Notes: a model not told the origin generated them from the sequence alone. A DNA stretch of 64,000 nucleotides from Vulcanimicrobiota bacterium (GCA_003161435.1 PMOS01000005.1:115409-179408); one strand, 5' to 3'. Shown: positions 8,358 to 17,729, counted from the stretch's first letter. Made by a program: numbers and translations.

Positions 8358-9314
8358 ATGGCTGTATTGCCGACTCCGCAACAATATGCATCAGCCATGG
8401 AGTTGGCTGCGATCGCGTACACGGACGAGACGAATCTCGGTGCGCAGCACGCCGATATGCAAAAGGCGCTCCAGGCACTTCAAGCGTGGGAGCTCGGACC
8501 GTGGACGCTCGTGTGGGGACCGGCGACCGATCAAGGAATCCTCGCCTACGTCGCGCAGGCCGCGGACAAGACGACCTACGCTCTGGCGTTTCGCGGATCG
8601 CTGAGCCAGATCGTCGCGCACGACTTCTTACGAAATTGGCTCGACAATGACGCCGACGTGCTCAAACAGGTTCCGTTCGACTACCCGGCGAGCGCGGGCG
8701 CGCACATCTCGTCCGGCGCAAACGCCTTCCTAGGCTCGGTGCAAGGCTTGGTCGATCCGATCACCCAGCAGAAGCTGCCCGCGTTCATCGGCGGGCTCGC
8801 CGGCAACGGGCCGATCAACCTCATCATCACCGGCCACAGTCTCGGCGGCGGGCTGGTTCAGATTGGCTCGCTGTGGCTGTACGCGCAGCTCGCGCCCGCG
8901 ACGCGCGCGAAGATCACGTTCCTGCCATGCACCTTCGCGGCGCCGACGTTCGGCAATCAGCAATTCGCGACGCTGTACGAGACGACGTTCCCGAATGCGT
9001 ATCGCGCGGTGAACACGCTCGACATCGTGCCGATGGCGTTCGAGAATCTTTCCGGCGTGCAGCAGAGCTATCCGAGTCCGGGCCAGACGCTGACCGAGTT
9101 CGACCCGGTGCTCGACGCGGTCGCGCAGACGTTCAAGGACTCGACCGGAAACGTGTACCGCTCGGTGAACGGCGGTACGCTCTTCTCATTCACCGGCTGG
9201 ATGCCGCAGAGCGCCGCGGGATGGGATCAAATCGCCGCCACCAATCACGCCACGGCTACGTATCTCGACTTCGTGCGAAAGCAGGCGTACCAAACGCTGT
9301 ACGGCGGATCTTGA
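8358..9314 (+). CDS. Class 3 lipase-like alpha/beta hydrolase
   Basis: This 318-residue protein has the lipase_3 signature: the nucleophile elbow GHSLGGG with S161, an acid residue D222 in NTLDIVPM, and a candidate catalytic H297 in NHATATYL. An oxyanion-side motif AFRGS lies near residue 78. No signal peptide is evident, so it is cytosolic or uses another export route. A good GAAGGG ribosome-binding site lies about eight bases before the ATG. It would hydrolyse acyl esters; the substrate is unknown. The next gene starts six bases after its stop. Confidence 0.82.
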   Translation: MAVLPTPQQYASAMELAAIAYTDETNLGAQHADMQKALQALQAWELGPWTLVWGPATDQGILAYVAQAADKTTYALAFRGSLSQIVAHDFLRNWLDNDADVLKQVPFDYPASAGAHISSGANAFLGSVQGLVDPITQQKLPAFIGGLAGNGPINLIITGHSLGGGLVQIGSLWLYAQLAPATRAKITFLPCTFAAPTFGNQQFATLYETTFPNAYRAVNTLDIVPMAFENLSGVQQSYPSPGQTLTEFDPVLDAVAQTFKDSTGNVYRSVNGGTLFSFTGWMPQSAAGWDQIAATNHATATYLDFVRKQAYQTLYGGS

Positions 9315-9319
9315 GCGCT

Positions 9320-9802
9320 ATGATCGCGCCGTTGCTCTTGGCCGTCGACTTCATGAACTTCACGTACGCGACGAACCCGTGCAAGAGCAACGTACCGGTG
9401 CCCGTCGTGATGCGCAAAGGCCAGTTCTCCTATTTCGACAAGAAGATGGCGGCCGGCTTCGACCTCCACGTCGATTCGGTCAGCGCGGGTAGCCTCCAAA
9501 GCGGGACGCGACAAGACGTCGTCATCGTCGCGTGCGACTTTCCGGTCGGCGGCACCGCGGCGGCATATCTCTTCGACGAGCGCAAGGGGAGCGCAGTATT
9601 GCTCGCGCAGGTCGGGACCGCCAACTGGGGCGGCGATTGGGGAGCCGGACCCAGCTCGATCCACGTGCGCTTCACGAAGAACTTCTTGTACGTCGATGAC
9701 TGCAAAGACACCGACTGCACGATGAACCTCGTGACGACGTACGCCCTGCGCGCCGGAAAGCTCGAGAAAGTCTACGTCGAGACGCACAAGCGCAAGCAAT
9801 AG
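9320..9802 (+). CDS. Small secreted protein of unknown function
   Basis: The ATG at 9320 gives 160 residues. A TTG at 9311 overlapping the lipase stop is an alternative that would couple translation. The N-terminus is mildly hydrophobic and could be a signal peptide. The rest looks like a secreted beta-rich domain with two cysteine-containing stretches (CKSNVPVP and DDCKDTDC). I do not recognise a family. The tight spacing after the lipase suggests an accessory protein of the same unit. Confidence 0.5.
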   Translation: MIAPLLLAVDFMNFTYATNPCKSNVPVPVVMRKGQFSYFDKKMAAGFDLHVDSVSAGSLQSGTRQDVVIVACDFPVGGTAAAYLFDERKGSAVLLAQVGTANWGGDWGAGPSSIHVRFTKNFLYVDDCKDTDCTMNLVTTYALRAGKLEKVYVETHKRKQ

Positions 9803-9856
9803 CCGATCTCGGGCTCGTCCCCAGGCCCGGGGGTGAAGTTACCGAATAGGCTCCCT

Positions 9857-10333
9857 ATGCAAAACAAGCTGCTGCTCGGTACCATCGGCGCAATCGTCGG
9901 TGCCGTCATCGGCGCCATCGCTTGGGCCGCCATCACCGCGACCACGAACTTCCAGATCGGTTACATGGCGATCGGAATCGGCTTCCTGGTGGGCTTCGCG
10001 ATGCGAACGTTCAGCGGCGGGCGAGAGCGCATCGAAGGGATCGTCGCCGGCGCCGTTGCGCTGCTGGGTTGCGCGCTCGGCAATCTCTTGGCGATCGTCG
10101 TTACGATCGGGCAACACGATCACTACCCGCTCGCGGGCATGCTGCTGGGGTTGGCGCGAAATCCGCTCGCGGCGGTCGAGCTGTTGCGCATCGGATTCGA
10201 CTGGATGGATCTGCTGTTCTACGCGATCGCGGCGTACGCGGCATACCGCACGGCCCTCGCACCGGCGCGTCGCGCGCCGGTGCCGCAACCCGTACAACCC
10301 GCGCCGCCGCCGGTCGAACCAAACGCGTCGTGA
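9857..10333 (+). CDS. Small multi-pass membrane protein
   Basis: About 158 residues from the ATG at 9857, with a GTG at 9833 as alternative start. Glycine/alanine-rich helices cover about 4-30, 35-50, 60-85 and 110-130, so four membrane passes are likely, and a proline-rich cytoplasmic tail follows. This resembles the many small uncharacterised four-helix proteins in GC-rich genomes. It is the last intact chromosomal gene before the reverse transcriptase island. Confidence 0.55.
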   Translation: MQNKLLLGTIGAIVGAVIGAIAWAAITATTNFQIGYMAIGIGFLVGFAMRTFSGGRERIEGIVAGAVALLGCALGNLLAIVVTIGQHDHYPLAGMLLGLARNPLAAVELLRIGFDWMDLLFYAIAAYAAYRTALAPARRAPVPQPVQPAPPPVEPNAS

Positions 10334-10345
10334 CCGCGTCCGCGA

Positions 10346-10398
10346 TCAGCTAGCGGCTACCCGGCCCGCGTACATGCGTTGAGCCACGATCCGTGCTC
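10346..10398 (-). pseudogene. Decayed fragment of an ilvE-like 3' end
   Basis: Reading the minus strand, the fragment ends in MYAGRVAAS and a stop. It is preceded, after a one-base shift, by GSWLN. The intact aminotransferase at 12779-13726 ends in ESWLTRTYAGRVAAAS. Nucleotide identity is roughly 75% over about 50 bases with one codon and one base missing. Together with the intact gene it brackets the reverse transcriptase island. The fragment is too short to be functional. Confidence 0.55.
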
Positions 10399-10643
10399 GG
10401 CGGGCCACCGCGGATTGGGCTAGGCGGAAGTCGACCATGTGGCCGTCGCGCTGGATCTCGACCAGAGACGATGCATTGTGTCGACGAGCGATTTTCTGGC
10501 TTTGGCACTCGTCGCGGAACGGTCGTCGACGCTCTTAATTACCGGGCTCCATGACTTTCAGAGCCCTGGAATCGATTACAGCTACTTGCCAATCGCTCGT
10601 TCCTGCAAGCCGGGTCTCGGAATCAAGCTGCGTCTGGAGCGTT

Positions 10644-12113
10644 CTATTCTCGTGCGCCGGGTGCCCGCTGCAACGCGCTTGTTACTTGATACATCATGGG
10701 GCTCGAAGATGCCGCGTACTTGTATAACTGATTTCGGCGCCCAGGTTCCAACTCGCGCAACCCTGCCGCTGCACTTATCGCGAGCAAGTTTGCGCCCGCA
10801 TTTCTTAAGGCCGCTTCTTTCCGCTCAACGAGACCGAAGCTGTTGAATCGGCATTCCAACACCGCCGCGCGAACCGTGTCGGTCGCCTTCGGGTGATCGT
10901 ACAGTCTGGCCAACATAACCGCAGACTGCTTGTCCCAGTCATACAACCTGAGAACAATCCGAACACACCAGAATAGGGAGAATTCGTGCGCCTCTCGATC
11001 AGCCGCGACAGATCCCACGAGATCCCACAGTGTATCGCCTTCATAGACAGCATTACTGAGGTGCGCGTATAGATTCTTTATCAAATGCGGATAACGTTCA
11101 AACACTAATCGTGCCAATCGCTCCGCGTGCTCTTCATCGATGATAAGGGCCAGAGCAAGCTCGACGTCCTCCTCGCTAACGTCGGTGCCGCTTATCAACG
11201 ACGACAGGTATCGAAACTCATCCTCTAACAAGTGCACGGGCTCCGGTTCGTCGTCATATGCTCCCGCGACCGCCGTCTCTCGTTTCTGCAGCAAAGACTT
11301 TCTTATCTCATCTGTTTTCGGAAGCTGCATGCTCGACTTCGTATCGCCAATATCGGTCTTAGCCGCATTTAGGTAGAGATTCTTTTCGGAAAGAATCACT
11401 TGCAGCCGGAAGACGTCAGCCTCAAGCTGCGATCGCGAATTAGAGAAGATAAAGACATCGTCAACATACCTAATAACTGCGGGGCTCTGAAGCTCAACGC
11501 TCTGCTCTATGAATCCGAGAAAAAGGTTGCCGATCGCTTTCGTCGGGAAGTAACCCTGGGGAAAACAAGAGATCGATCGTCCACCATTGAGCTGTCGCAA
11601 GAACGTTCCGAACCTATTTGCCGCTTGTTCGCCAACGCTGGGCTTAAGGGCGCTTACCAAATCGTGATGATAGAAGCTCGCAAAGCAATTCGCAATGTCT
11701 AGCTTGGCGAAGTATGCATATGTCTTCTTAAACTCCAGGATGCGACGCCGAAATTCTTGATGCTCGTCCGCCGCGCTGATTACGGATCTACTCTTCAGGT
11801 GGTATCCAAATCGGCGCTTTAGCGCATTCTTTGCGGGGGCCTGAAAGAGCGACGAAAAGGTCCGTACAAAATTGTACAGGTATAAGGTGGCCACCGGGTC
11901 CAGCACGTGAACGCGCCGGGTATGCCAACGGTTCTTCAAAGCAAAGGCAATCGGTGCCTGAACGAACGTCGGATGATAATCGGTCGTCGCGAAGACCTCG
12001 TCATCGATGTATTTCATAAGCTGTTGTTGCCCGCGACCTATTATGATTGTAGGCGCTTCCAGTGGGAAAAGGGTTCGCGGGGAATCGTCAGCGATAAAGT
12101 CGAGCAGCGACAT
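10644..12113 (-). CDS. Reverse transcriptase of the unassigned (defence-type) group with C-terminal extension
   Basis: The protein has 489 residues from the ATG at 12113, chosen over an upstream in-frame start because AGGAA precedes it by five bases. RT landmarks: motif A FAKLDIANCFASF with D139, motif B-like FPQGYFPTKAIGN (185-197), and the catalytic YVDD (216-219). Group II intron maturase and retron hallmarks are absent. About 250 residues follow the palm; they are helical and of unknown homology, as in Abi/UG (DRT) reverse transcriptases that act against phages. The gene stands alone, is AT-richer than its surroundings, and lies between duplicated ilvE ends. A defence role is inferred from family and context. 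Confidence 0.8.
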   Translation of the reverse strand: MSLLDFIADDSPRTLFPLEAPTIIIGRGQQQLMKYIDDEVFATTDYHPTFVQAPIAFALKNRWHTRRVHVLDPVATLYLYNFVRTFSSLFQAPAKNALKRRFGYHLKSRSVISAADEHQEFRRRILEFKKTYAYFAKLDIANCFASFYHHDLVSALKPSVGEQAANRFGTFLRQLNGGRSISCFPQGYFPTKAIGNLFLGFIEQSVELQSPAVIRYVDDVFIFSNSRSQLEADVFRLQVILSEKNLYLNAAKTDIGDTKSSMQLPKTDEIRKSLLQKRETAVAGAYDDEPEPVHLLEDEFRYLSSLISGTDVSEEDVELALALIIDEEHAERLARLVFERYPHLIKNLYAHLSNAVYEGDTLWDLVGSVAADREAHEFSLFWCVRIVLRLYDWDKQSAVMLARLYDHPKATDTVRAAVLECRFNSFGLVERKEAALRNAGANLLAISAAAGLRELEPGRRNQLYKYAASSSPMMYQVTSALQRAPGARE

Positions 12114-12131
12114 TGTTTCCTGCCTCAGCAA

Positions 12132-12778
12132 GAATGGCCGAGCTTGACCTGTGACGCGGCGTAATCCTGCCGAATACCATGCGCGCTTTCCGAGTACGCG
12201 CTAAAAACAGCACGACGGGGCTCACTGCCAAGTTTCCTTAGCGGATTGTGCCCCGACAGAGGCGGTTAAATCATGATGGCCTGTCGCTTCATGTAGGCCG
12301 TCATCGCACACATCAGGACCGACCTTTCGTGGAAGACGACGAGGGCGGGAGGCTGCGACTTCGACGCGATCAAGGAGCATGTTTTTCTCACTACGAATAT
12401 TGACGCCATTACTGAAAGCTGGGGAAACGTAAAATGGTCGATGAGACCAAGCCGATCGTTCTTCAGGACATCGACGATAGCAACGTCGATGAGGGATGGA
12501 ATGATGATGTCGTCCCGGATCTCATCGCTCAGGACTATTCAAAGGTAGCGTGACAACGCGCGACTGGACTGTCGAACGATCGTAAGACAATTGCGGCGAG
12601 GCTCGATCGAGGCGCTGAAGACGCCCGCAATTATAGCGGAGACGTGGAACACCTAGCCTCGATGCTTACATACTCGATTTGCAGCGCGATATCACCGTGG
12701 CTCAGGAACCAAGGGGATGGCATCTAACCGCTTGTGGCATCAGGACTCTATAACGGCTCGTCCAATAACCGGCACGCC
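12132..12778. other. AT-richer intergenic stretch upstream of the reverse transcriptase
   Basis: About 650 bases with no long frame. Apart from the 39-codon ORF I find only short broken frames, suggesting degenerate cargo. I could not see a retron-like msr/msd fold by eye. Confidence 0.4.
12434..12553 (+). CDS. Very small acidic ORF in the island
   Basis: Thirty-nine codons starting at an ATG with a GGGGAAACG element in front; the product is acidic and begins MVDETKPIV. It is the only plausible coding frame in 12132-12778. The rest of that 650-base stretch looks decayed, with several short broken frames. It could be a truncated remnant or a real small protein linked to the reverse transcriptase. 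No family is recognised. Confidence 0.3.
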   Translation: MVDETKPIVLQDIDDSNVDEGWNDDVVPDLIAQDYSKVA

Positions 12779-13726
12779 TTAGCTAGCCGCAGCCACCCGC
12801 CCAGCATACGTGCGGGTGAGCCAGGACTCGTACTTCGGTAGGCTGCCCCGCACCGCGCGGTCGTAGAGGTCGATCAGGGCGGTGGCGATCGGGCCGCGCG
12901 TTCCGTCGCCGACGGGGCGATGGTCGACCGACTCGATCCATTGAACGCCGGCGGCGCTGCCGGTGATGAAGATCTCGTCGGCGATGACCAGCTCGCTGCG
13001 GTCGATGGCGCGCTCGACGACCTGCAGGCCGAGTTCTTCTTTCGCCAGCGTCATGATCGCGCGCCGCGTAACGCCTTCGAGGATGTTCTGCGACGGGTCG
13101 GGCGTGTAGAGCACGCCGCCGCGTACGAGAAAGACGTTCTCGGCCGAACCTTCGCAGACGTGGCCTTCCTGTGAAAGCATGATCGCCTCATCGAAGCCGC
13201 TGAGAATCGCGTCGCTCTTGGCGAGCGCGCTGTTGACGTACGTCCCGGTGATCTTCCCGCGCGCCGGCGCCATCGTGTCGTCGATCCGCCGCCATGAGCT
13301 CACCCCGACCTTGAGCCCGCGCTGCGCGTCGAAGTAGCGTTCGAACGGGATCGCGACCATCGCGAACGCGTCCTTGACGTCGTGCAACCGAACGCCGATG
13401 TCCTCGTTCGCCTTGTAGGAGAAGGGGCGCACGTACACGTCGCTGCGAAACTTGTTGCGCGCGCAGATCTCGACGGTGACGTCGCAAAGCTCGCGCGTCG
13501 ACAGCGGCAAGTTCATCATCAGGATGCGCGCGGACTGCGCCAGCCGATCGTAGTGATCGCTCAGCTGCAGGAGGTAGAGCTCTTCCTCGCGCGCATTCCA
13601 GAAGCCGCGCACGCCTTCGAAACAGCCGGTGCCGTACTGCAGGCCGTGGGTCAGCAGCCCGACCTTTGCGTCGTCGTACCGAACGAACCGCCCGTCGTGA
13701 TAGACCGTCAAGTCGCCGAGATGCAT
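12779..13726 (-). CDS. ilvE: Branched-chain amino acid aminotransferase (class IV)
   Basis: This 315-residue fold-type IV PLP enzyme would transfer the amino group between glutamate and branched-chain 2-oxo acids, the last step of valine, leucine and isoleucine synthesis. Landmarks: LTHGLQYGTGCFEGVRGF near residue 20, ARGKITGTYVNSALAK with the PLP lysine region, EGSAENVFLV and LEGVTRRAIM, all canonical for IlvE. The ATG at 13726 follows a GGAGGA Shine-Dalgarno. It is divergent from chrA. Its 3' end is partly duplicated on the far side of the RT island. Confidence 0.92.
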   Translation of the reverse strand: MHLGDLTVYHDGRFVRYDDAKVGLLTHGLQYGTGCFEGVRGFWNAREEELYLLQLSDHYDRLAQSARILMMNLPLSTRELCDVTVEICARNKFRSDVYVRPFSYKANEDIGVRLHDVKDAFAMVAIPFERYFDAQRGLKVGVSSWRRIDDTMAPARGKITGTYVNSALAKSDAILSGFDEAIMLSQEGHVCEGSAENVFLVRGGVLYTPDPSQNILEGVTRRAIMTLAKEELGLQVVERAIDRSELVIADEIFITGSAAGVQWIESVDHRPVGDGTRGPIATALIDLYDRAVRGSLPKYESWLTRTYAGRVAAAS

Positions 13727-13759
13727 GAGTAGCGGTCCTCCGGTTGTAAAGCAGGCGTC

Positions 13760-14926
13760 GTGCGCGAGGTCTTCGCTGCGTTCCTTCGGTTGGGCTGCAC
13801 GTCGTTCGGTGGGCCGATTGCCCACCTGGCCTATTTCCGCCGCACGTTCGTCGAGGAGCGGCGTTGGCTCGATGAAGCGACCTATGCCCGGATCGTCGGC
13901 TTTTGCTCGATACTCCCTGGACCCACCTCGAGCCAGGTAGGGATGCTGATCGGGCTGACCCGTGGCGGACCGCTCGGAGCGGTCGCCGCGTGGCTCGGCT
14001 TTACCGCGCCCTCGGCGATCCTCATGGCGCTGATCGCGGCGGTGCTGACCGGTGCGGAACGGCACACCACGCCGGTTTGGTTCGGCGGCCTGCTCGACGG
14101 CTTGTTCGCCGCAGCGGCTGCCGTCGTCGCCCAGGCGGTGATCGCGCTCGCGCGCTCGTTGTGCACGGACCTGGGCACCAAGCTCGTCGCGGTGTGCGCG
14201 ATGGCGGTCGCGCTCGCGTTGCGCGCATATCCGGGCTACCAGTGGGTACCGATCCTGCTCGGAGCGCTGGCCGGCGCGCTCGTCCTCCACGCTCCAGGGC
14301 TCCGGGCCGAGCCTCTCCCCATCCGCGTGTCGCGTCCGGTTTCGATCGTCGCTGCGCTCGTTTTTCTCTTACTAGTCGCGGTCACGGCGCTACCCCGGAC
14401 GGCGACCACGGCGCTGCTGGGGACGCTGATCCGGGCCGGCGCGCTGGTGTTCGGCGGTGGGCACGTCGTCTTGCCGCTGCTGCAGAGCCTGACCCGCGAC
14501 CGCCTGATCGCGGCGCAGGACTTCTTCGCCGGCTACGGCGCCGCTCAAGCGATGCCGGGGCCGCTCAACACATTCGCGACGTTCGTCGGGTACACGAACG
14601 GCTCTCCGCTGCACGGCCTCGCCGGCGCGCTCGTCGCGACGGTGCTGATCTTCCTGCCGTCGTTCGCCTTGATCTTCGCTATCGCTCCGGTGTGGAATCG
14701 CATCGTCGCGTTGCCCCGCGCCGTGGGCGCGCTGCGCGGCGCGAACGCGAGCGTGATCGGACTGCTGGCGGCGGTGCTGTACGATCCGGTGCTCGTCTCG
14801 CTCGGGCCGAACCCCGCCCGCCTCGCGATCGCACTTGCGGCGTTCGGTGCCATCGTGCTCCTGCGCACGGCGCCTTGGCTCGTCGTCGTCGTCGCCGCCG
14901 CGCTGGGCGCGTTGCTGCGCGCTTGA
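13760..14926 (+). CDS. chrA: Chromate/anion transporter, two-domain ChrA family
   Basis: The 388-residue polytopic protein contains two homologous CHR domains. The N-terminal FLRLGCTSFGGPIAHLAYF and SILPGPTSSQVGMLIG, and the second-half FGGGHVVLPLLQ with AMPGPLNTFATFVG, are the diagnostic repeats. It is expected to export chromate or a related oxyanion using a proton gradient. The GTG start at 13760 is accepted because homology begins at once. It is divergent from ilvE with 33 bases between, so both promoters must overlap coding sequence or be very compact. Confidence 0.9.
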   Translation: MREVFAAFLRLGCTSFGGPIAHLAYFRRTFVEERRWLDEATYARIVGFCSILPGPTSSQVGMLIGLTRGGPLGAVAAWLGFTAPSAILMALIAAVLTGAERHTTPVWFGGLLDGLFAAAAAVVAQAVIALARSLCTDLGTKLVAVCAMAVALALRAYPGYQWVPILLGALAGALVLHAPGLRAEPLPIRVSRPVSIVAALVFLLLVAVTALPRTATTALLGTLIRAGALVFGGGHVVLPLLQSLTRDRLIAAQDFFAGYGAAQAMPGPLNTFATFVGYTNGSPLHGLAGALVATVLIFLPSFALIFAIAPVWNRIVALPRAVGALRGANASVIGLLAAVLYDPVLVSLGPNPARLAIALAAFGAIVLLRTAPWLVVVVAAALGALLRA

Positions 14927-15008
14927 TCGCCGCGCCAGTACTGTGTAGCCCGAGCGAGCATCTATACAGACGTCATAGACCAATCAACGGGTGGCGCAAG
15001 CCGGTAGG

Positions 15009-17729
15009 ATGAACCAGCAGCACGTGTTCGACTGGATCGAAGGCTCGCGGACGTTCGACCTGGCTTGGGGATTCACGGCCGCCGCGCTCTGCCTCGCCGT
15101 CGGAATCCCGATGTTGCGGTGGTGGCTGCCGGAACATCGTCGCTCGTTCTTCGGGCTCGCCATCGACCCGAGTTACCGTTTGCAGTTCGGATATGGTGTG
15201 TTCTGCCTGGCGATGGCGTGTACGAACGTCGGCTGCCGCGCAATCCCGCACGATGATCTCGCCTTCGTCCACCCGACGTTCTTCCTGATCACCGTCGTGA
15301 TCGTGCTCGGACTGGGGCCGCGGGTCGCGATGATGGCGTTGGCGGCACGGCGCGGTGGGACCGCGCTGCGCGCGATGGTGGTCGTGGCGTTTGCGTCGGC
15401 CCTGTTGGCGACGGCTGTTTTCGCGGCGCCCGGGATCACGACGCTTCCCACCGGCTGGCGCATCCGCGGGGCGGAAGGGGCGCTTGCGACGGTCGGCACG
15501 CTGCCCGAAGGGATCGTACTCAGTCGCGACGGCTCACGCGTGATCGAGCTCGAGGGTGGCTACCGCAAACCGGCCCTGCGCGTACTCGATGCCGCGACGC
15601 TCAAAGAGGTGCGCAGCGTGCCGCTCGGCGGGGCGTTCGGCCTACCGCTGCGCGACGTCGACGGTGACGGCGTGTGGGTGAGCATCGCGGGCACCTTTCA
15701 GGAGCAGCTCGCGCATATCGACACGACCACCGGAAGCGTGGATCGCGACGTCTCGTTACCGCTGCCGTTTTTCCCGGTCGCGATCGCGCGCGCGCCGGAC
15801 GGCATGCTGGCGGCCGCCGGCGATCTCGGCGACCGCGTGGCGTTGGTCGATCCGGCGGCCGAGCGCGTGTTCGCGACGGTCGGCGTCGGCCGTCATCCGG
15901 CCGCACTGGCGTTCTCGGCCGACGGAAAGACGTTGTATGTCGCCGACCGAGGCGAGTCGTCCGTCGACGCGGTGAACGTCCCCGCGCGCACGGTGCAGGC
16001 GCGCATCGGCGTCGGCCTGCATCCTGCGGCGCTCGCGCTCGCCGGCGATCGGTTGTACGTCGCGGACAGCGACGACGACGACATTGCCGTGATCGATCTC
16101 GCGAACCGGCGCACGATCGCGCGCGTCCCGATCCCGTTCGCGCGCGCCGACGCCATCGGTACGTCGCCCAACGCCCTGGTTCTCGACGGCGACCGGCTCT
16201 ACGTGAGTTGCGGCGCGGCAAACGCGATCGCCGTGTTTCGCACCAACGCGGGCGGGCTCGTGCCCGTCGGAGCGATCCCGACCGGCTGGTATCCGACCGC
16301 GGTCGCTGTCGATCGCGCGAACGGCGTGCTGTATGTCGCCGACGGTAAGGGCGAGTCCGGTCACGCCAACCCCGCTTACGCTGCCGGGTCCGACGTGACG
16401 CGACTTTCGAATCCATCGCCCAAACAGTACATCGCCGACCAGCTCGTCGGTTCGATCCGGCGAATCGCGATCCCGGACGACGCGGCGCTGGCGCGCGGGA
16501 TCGCCGACGTGCGTGACCTCGCGCAACACGAAGGCGTGCCGCCGAGCGCGATCGTGCGCGCCGGCGGGCCGATCAAGCACGTCATCTATGTCATCAAGGA
16601 GAACCGCTCGTACGACCAGGTGCTCGGTGACGTGAGCGGCGCCGACGGCGATCCCGCGTTGGTGTTGTTCGGTGACCGCGTGACGCCGAATCAGCATGCG
16701 ATCGTGCGTCGCTTCGGCGTTTTCGATCGATTCTTCGAGAACGCGCACGTCAGTGCTGACGGGCACAATTGGTCGACGGCCGCAATCGCCAACGACTACC
16801 TCGAGAAGATGTGGCCGGCCAACTACGCGAACCGGCGTCCGTTCTACGACTTCGAGGACGCGGCCGAGGCGTCGGTGCCGCATGCCGGCTACCTGTGGGA
16901 TGACGCGGTCGCGCACGGGATCTCACTGCGCAACTACGGCGAGTTCGTGACCGCCGGTCCCAGCAAGCCGACACCCGTTTCGGTCGCCAGCGACGTGCTC
17001 CGTCCACGCACCGATCGGGACTTCGCGACATTCGACTTGGCCGTCCCCGACGTCGACCGCTTCGCCGAATGGAAGCGTGAGTTCACCGCCTACGAGCGGA
17101 CGCGCACGTTGCCGCAGCTCGAGATCGTCCGCTTTCCGCGCGACCACACCAGCGGTACGCGCCCCGGCAGCGCGACGCCGCAGGCGATGGTGGCCGACAA
17201 CGATCTGGCCGTCGGCCGCCTCGTCGACGCCGTCTCGCATTCGCCGGACTGGGCGAGCACGGCGATCTTCATCGTCGAAGACGACGCGCAGAACGGACCC
17301 GATCACGTCGACGAGCAGCGCGCGCCGTTCTACCTGGTTTCGCCGTACGCCGCCGGCGGCGTGCAGCATGCGATGTACACGCAGGCCTCGGTGCTGCGAA
17401 CGATGGAGGTTCTCTTGGGTCTACCCCCGATGTCTCCGTACGACGCCGGAGCGCGGCCGTTGTCGGCGGCGTTTCGCGCGACACCGAACCTGCAGCCGTT
17501 CGAAGCGCTGCCGCCGCGCGCCGACGTCGACGCGCTCAATCCGAAGACGGCGTATCGCGCGACGGACAGCGCGCGGCTCGATTTCGCCGAGGCCGACCGC
17601 GTCGACGACGGGACGCTCAACGACATCCTCTGGCACGCCGTCAAGGGCGCGCGGGCGACCCCGCCGCCGTACGGACTCTTCACCGCGCGCGGCACGGGCA
17701 ACGCATCGCACGAGGATTCTGACCGGTGA
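15009..17729 (+). CDS. Membrane domain / YVTN beta-propeller / phosphoesterase fusion protein
   Basis: About 906 residues. The N-terminal 140 residues form about four transmembrane helices. Residues about 150-480 are a beta-propeller of repeated blades, each with a VYVAD- or LYVADS-like strand. The C-terminal half is a PF04185-type phosphoesterase, starting at IKHVIYVIKENRSYDQ with HNWSTAAIANDYLEK further on, as in acid phosphatases and phospholipase C. It is likely membrane-tethered with the catalytic part outside. The ATG at 15009 was chosen; a GTG at 14991 is the alternative. It overlaps the next membrane gene by 4 bases. Confidence 0.8.
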   Translation: MNQQHVFDWIEGSRTFDLAWGFTAAALCLAVGIPMLRWWLPEHRRSFFGLAIDPSYRLQFGYGVFCLAMACTNVGCRAIPHDDLAFVHPTFFLITVVIVLGLGPRVAMMALAARRGGTALRAMVVVAFASALLATAVFAAPGITTLPTGWRIRGAEGALATVGTLPEGIVLSRDGSRVIELEGGYRKPALRVLDAATLKEVRSVPLGGAFGLPLRDVDGDGVWVSIAGTFQEQLAHIDTTTGSVDRDVSLPLPFFPVAIARAPDGMLAAAGDLGDRVALVDPAAERVFATVGVGRHPAALAFSADGKTLYVADRGESSVDAVNVPARTVQARIGVGLHPAALALAGDRLYVADSDDDDIAVIDLANRRTIARVPIPFARADAIGTSPNALVLDGDRLYVSCGAANAIAVFRTNAGGLVPVGAIPTGWYPTAVAVDRANGVLYVADGKGESGHANPAYAAGSDVTRLSNPSPKQYIADQLVGSIRRIAIPDDAALARGIADVRDLAQHEGVPPSAIVRAGGPIKHVIYVIKENRSYDQVLGDVSGADGDPALVLFGDRVTPNQHAIVRRFGVFDRFFENAHVSADGHNWSTAAIANDYLEKMWPANYANRRPFYDFEDAAEASVPHAGYLWDDAVAHGISLRNYGEFVTAGPSKPTPVSVASDVLRPRTDRDFATFDLAVPDVDRFAEWKREFTAYERTRTLPQLEIVRFPRDHTSGTRPGSATPQAMVADNDLAVGRLVDAVSHSPDWASTAIFIVEDDAQNGPDHVDEQRAPFYLVSPYAAGGVQHAMYTQASVLRTMEVLLGLPPMSPYDAGARPLSAAFRATPNLQPFEALPPRADVDALNPKTAYRATDSARLDFAEADRVDDGTLNDILWHAVKGARATPPPYGLFTARGTGNASHEDSDR

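Noticed and set aside
10439..10846. Plus-strand ORF overlapping the reverse transcriptase 3' end
   Set aside because: Mostly antisense to the RT, no ribosome-binding site and no homology.
12132..12778. Retron-type non-coding RNA upstream of the reverse transcriptase
   Set aside because: No inverted-repeat pair and priming guanosine context could be recognised, and the RT lacks retron motifs.
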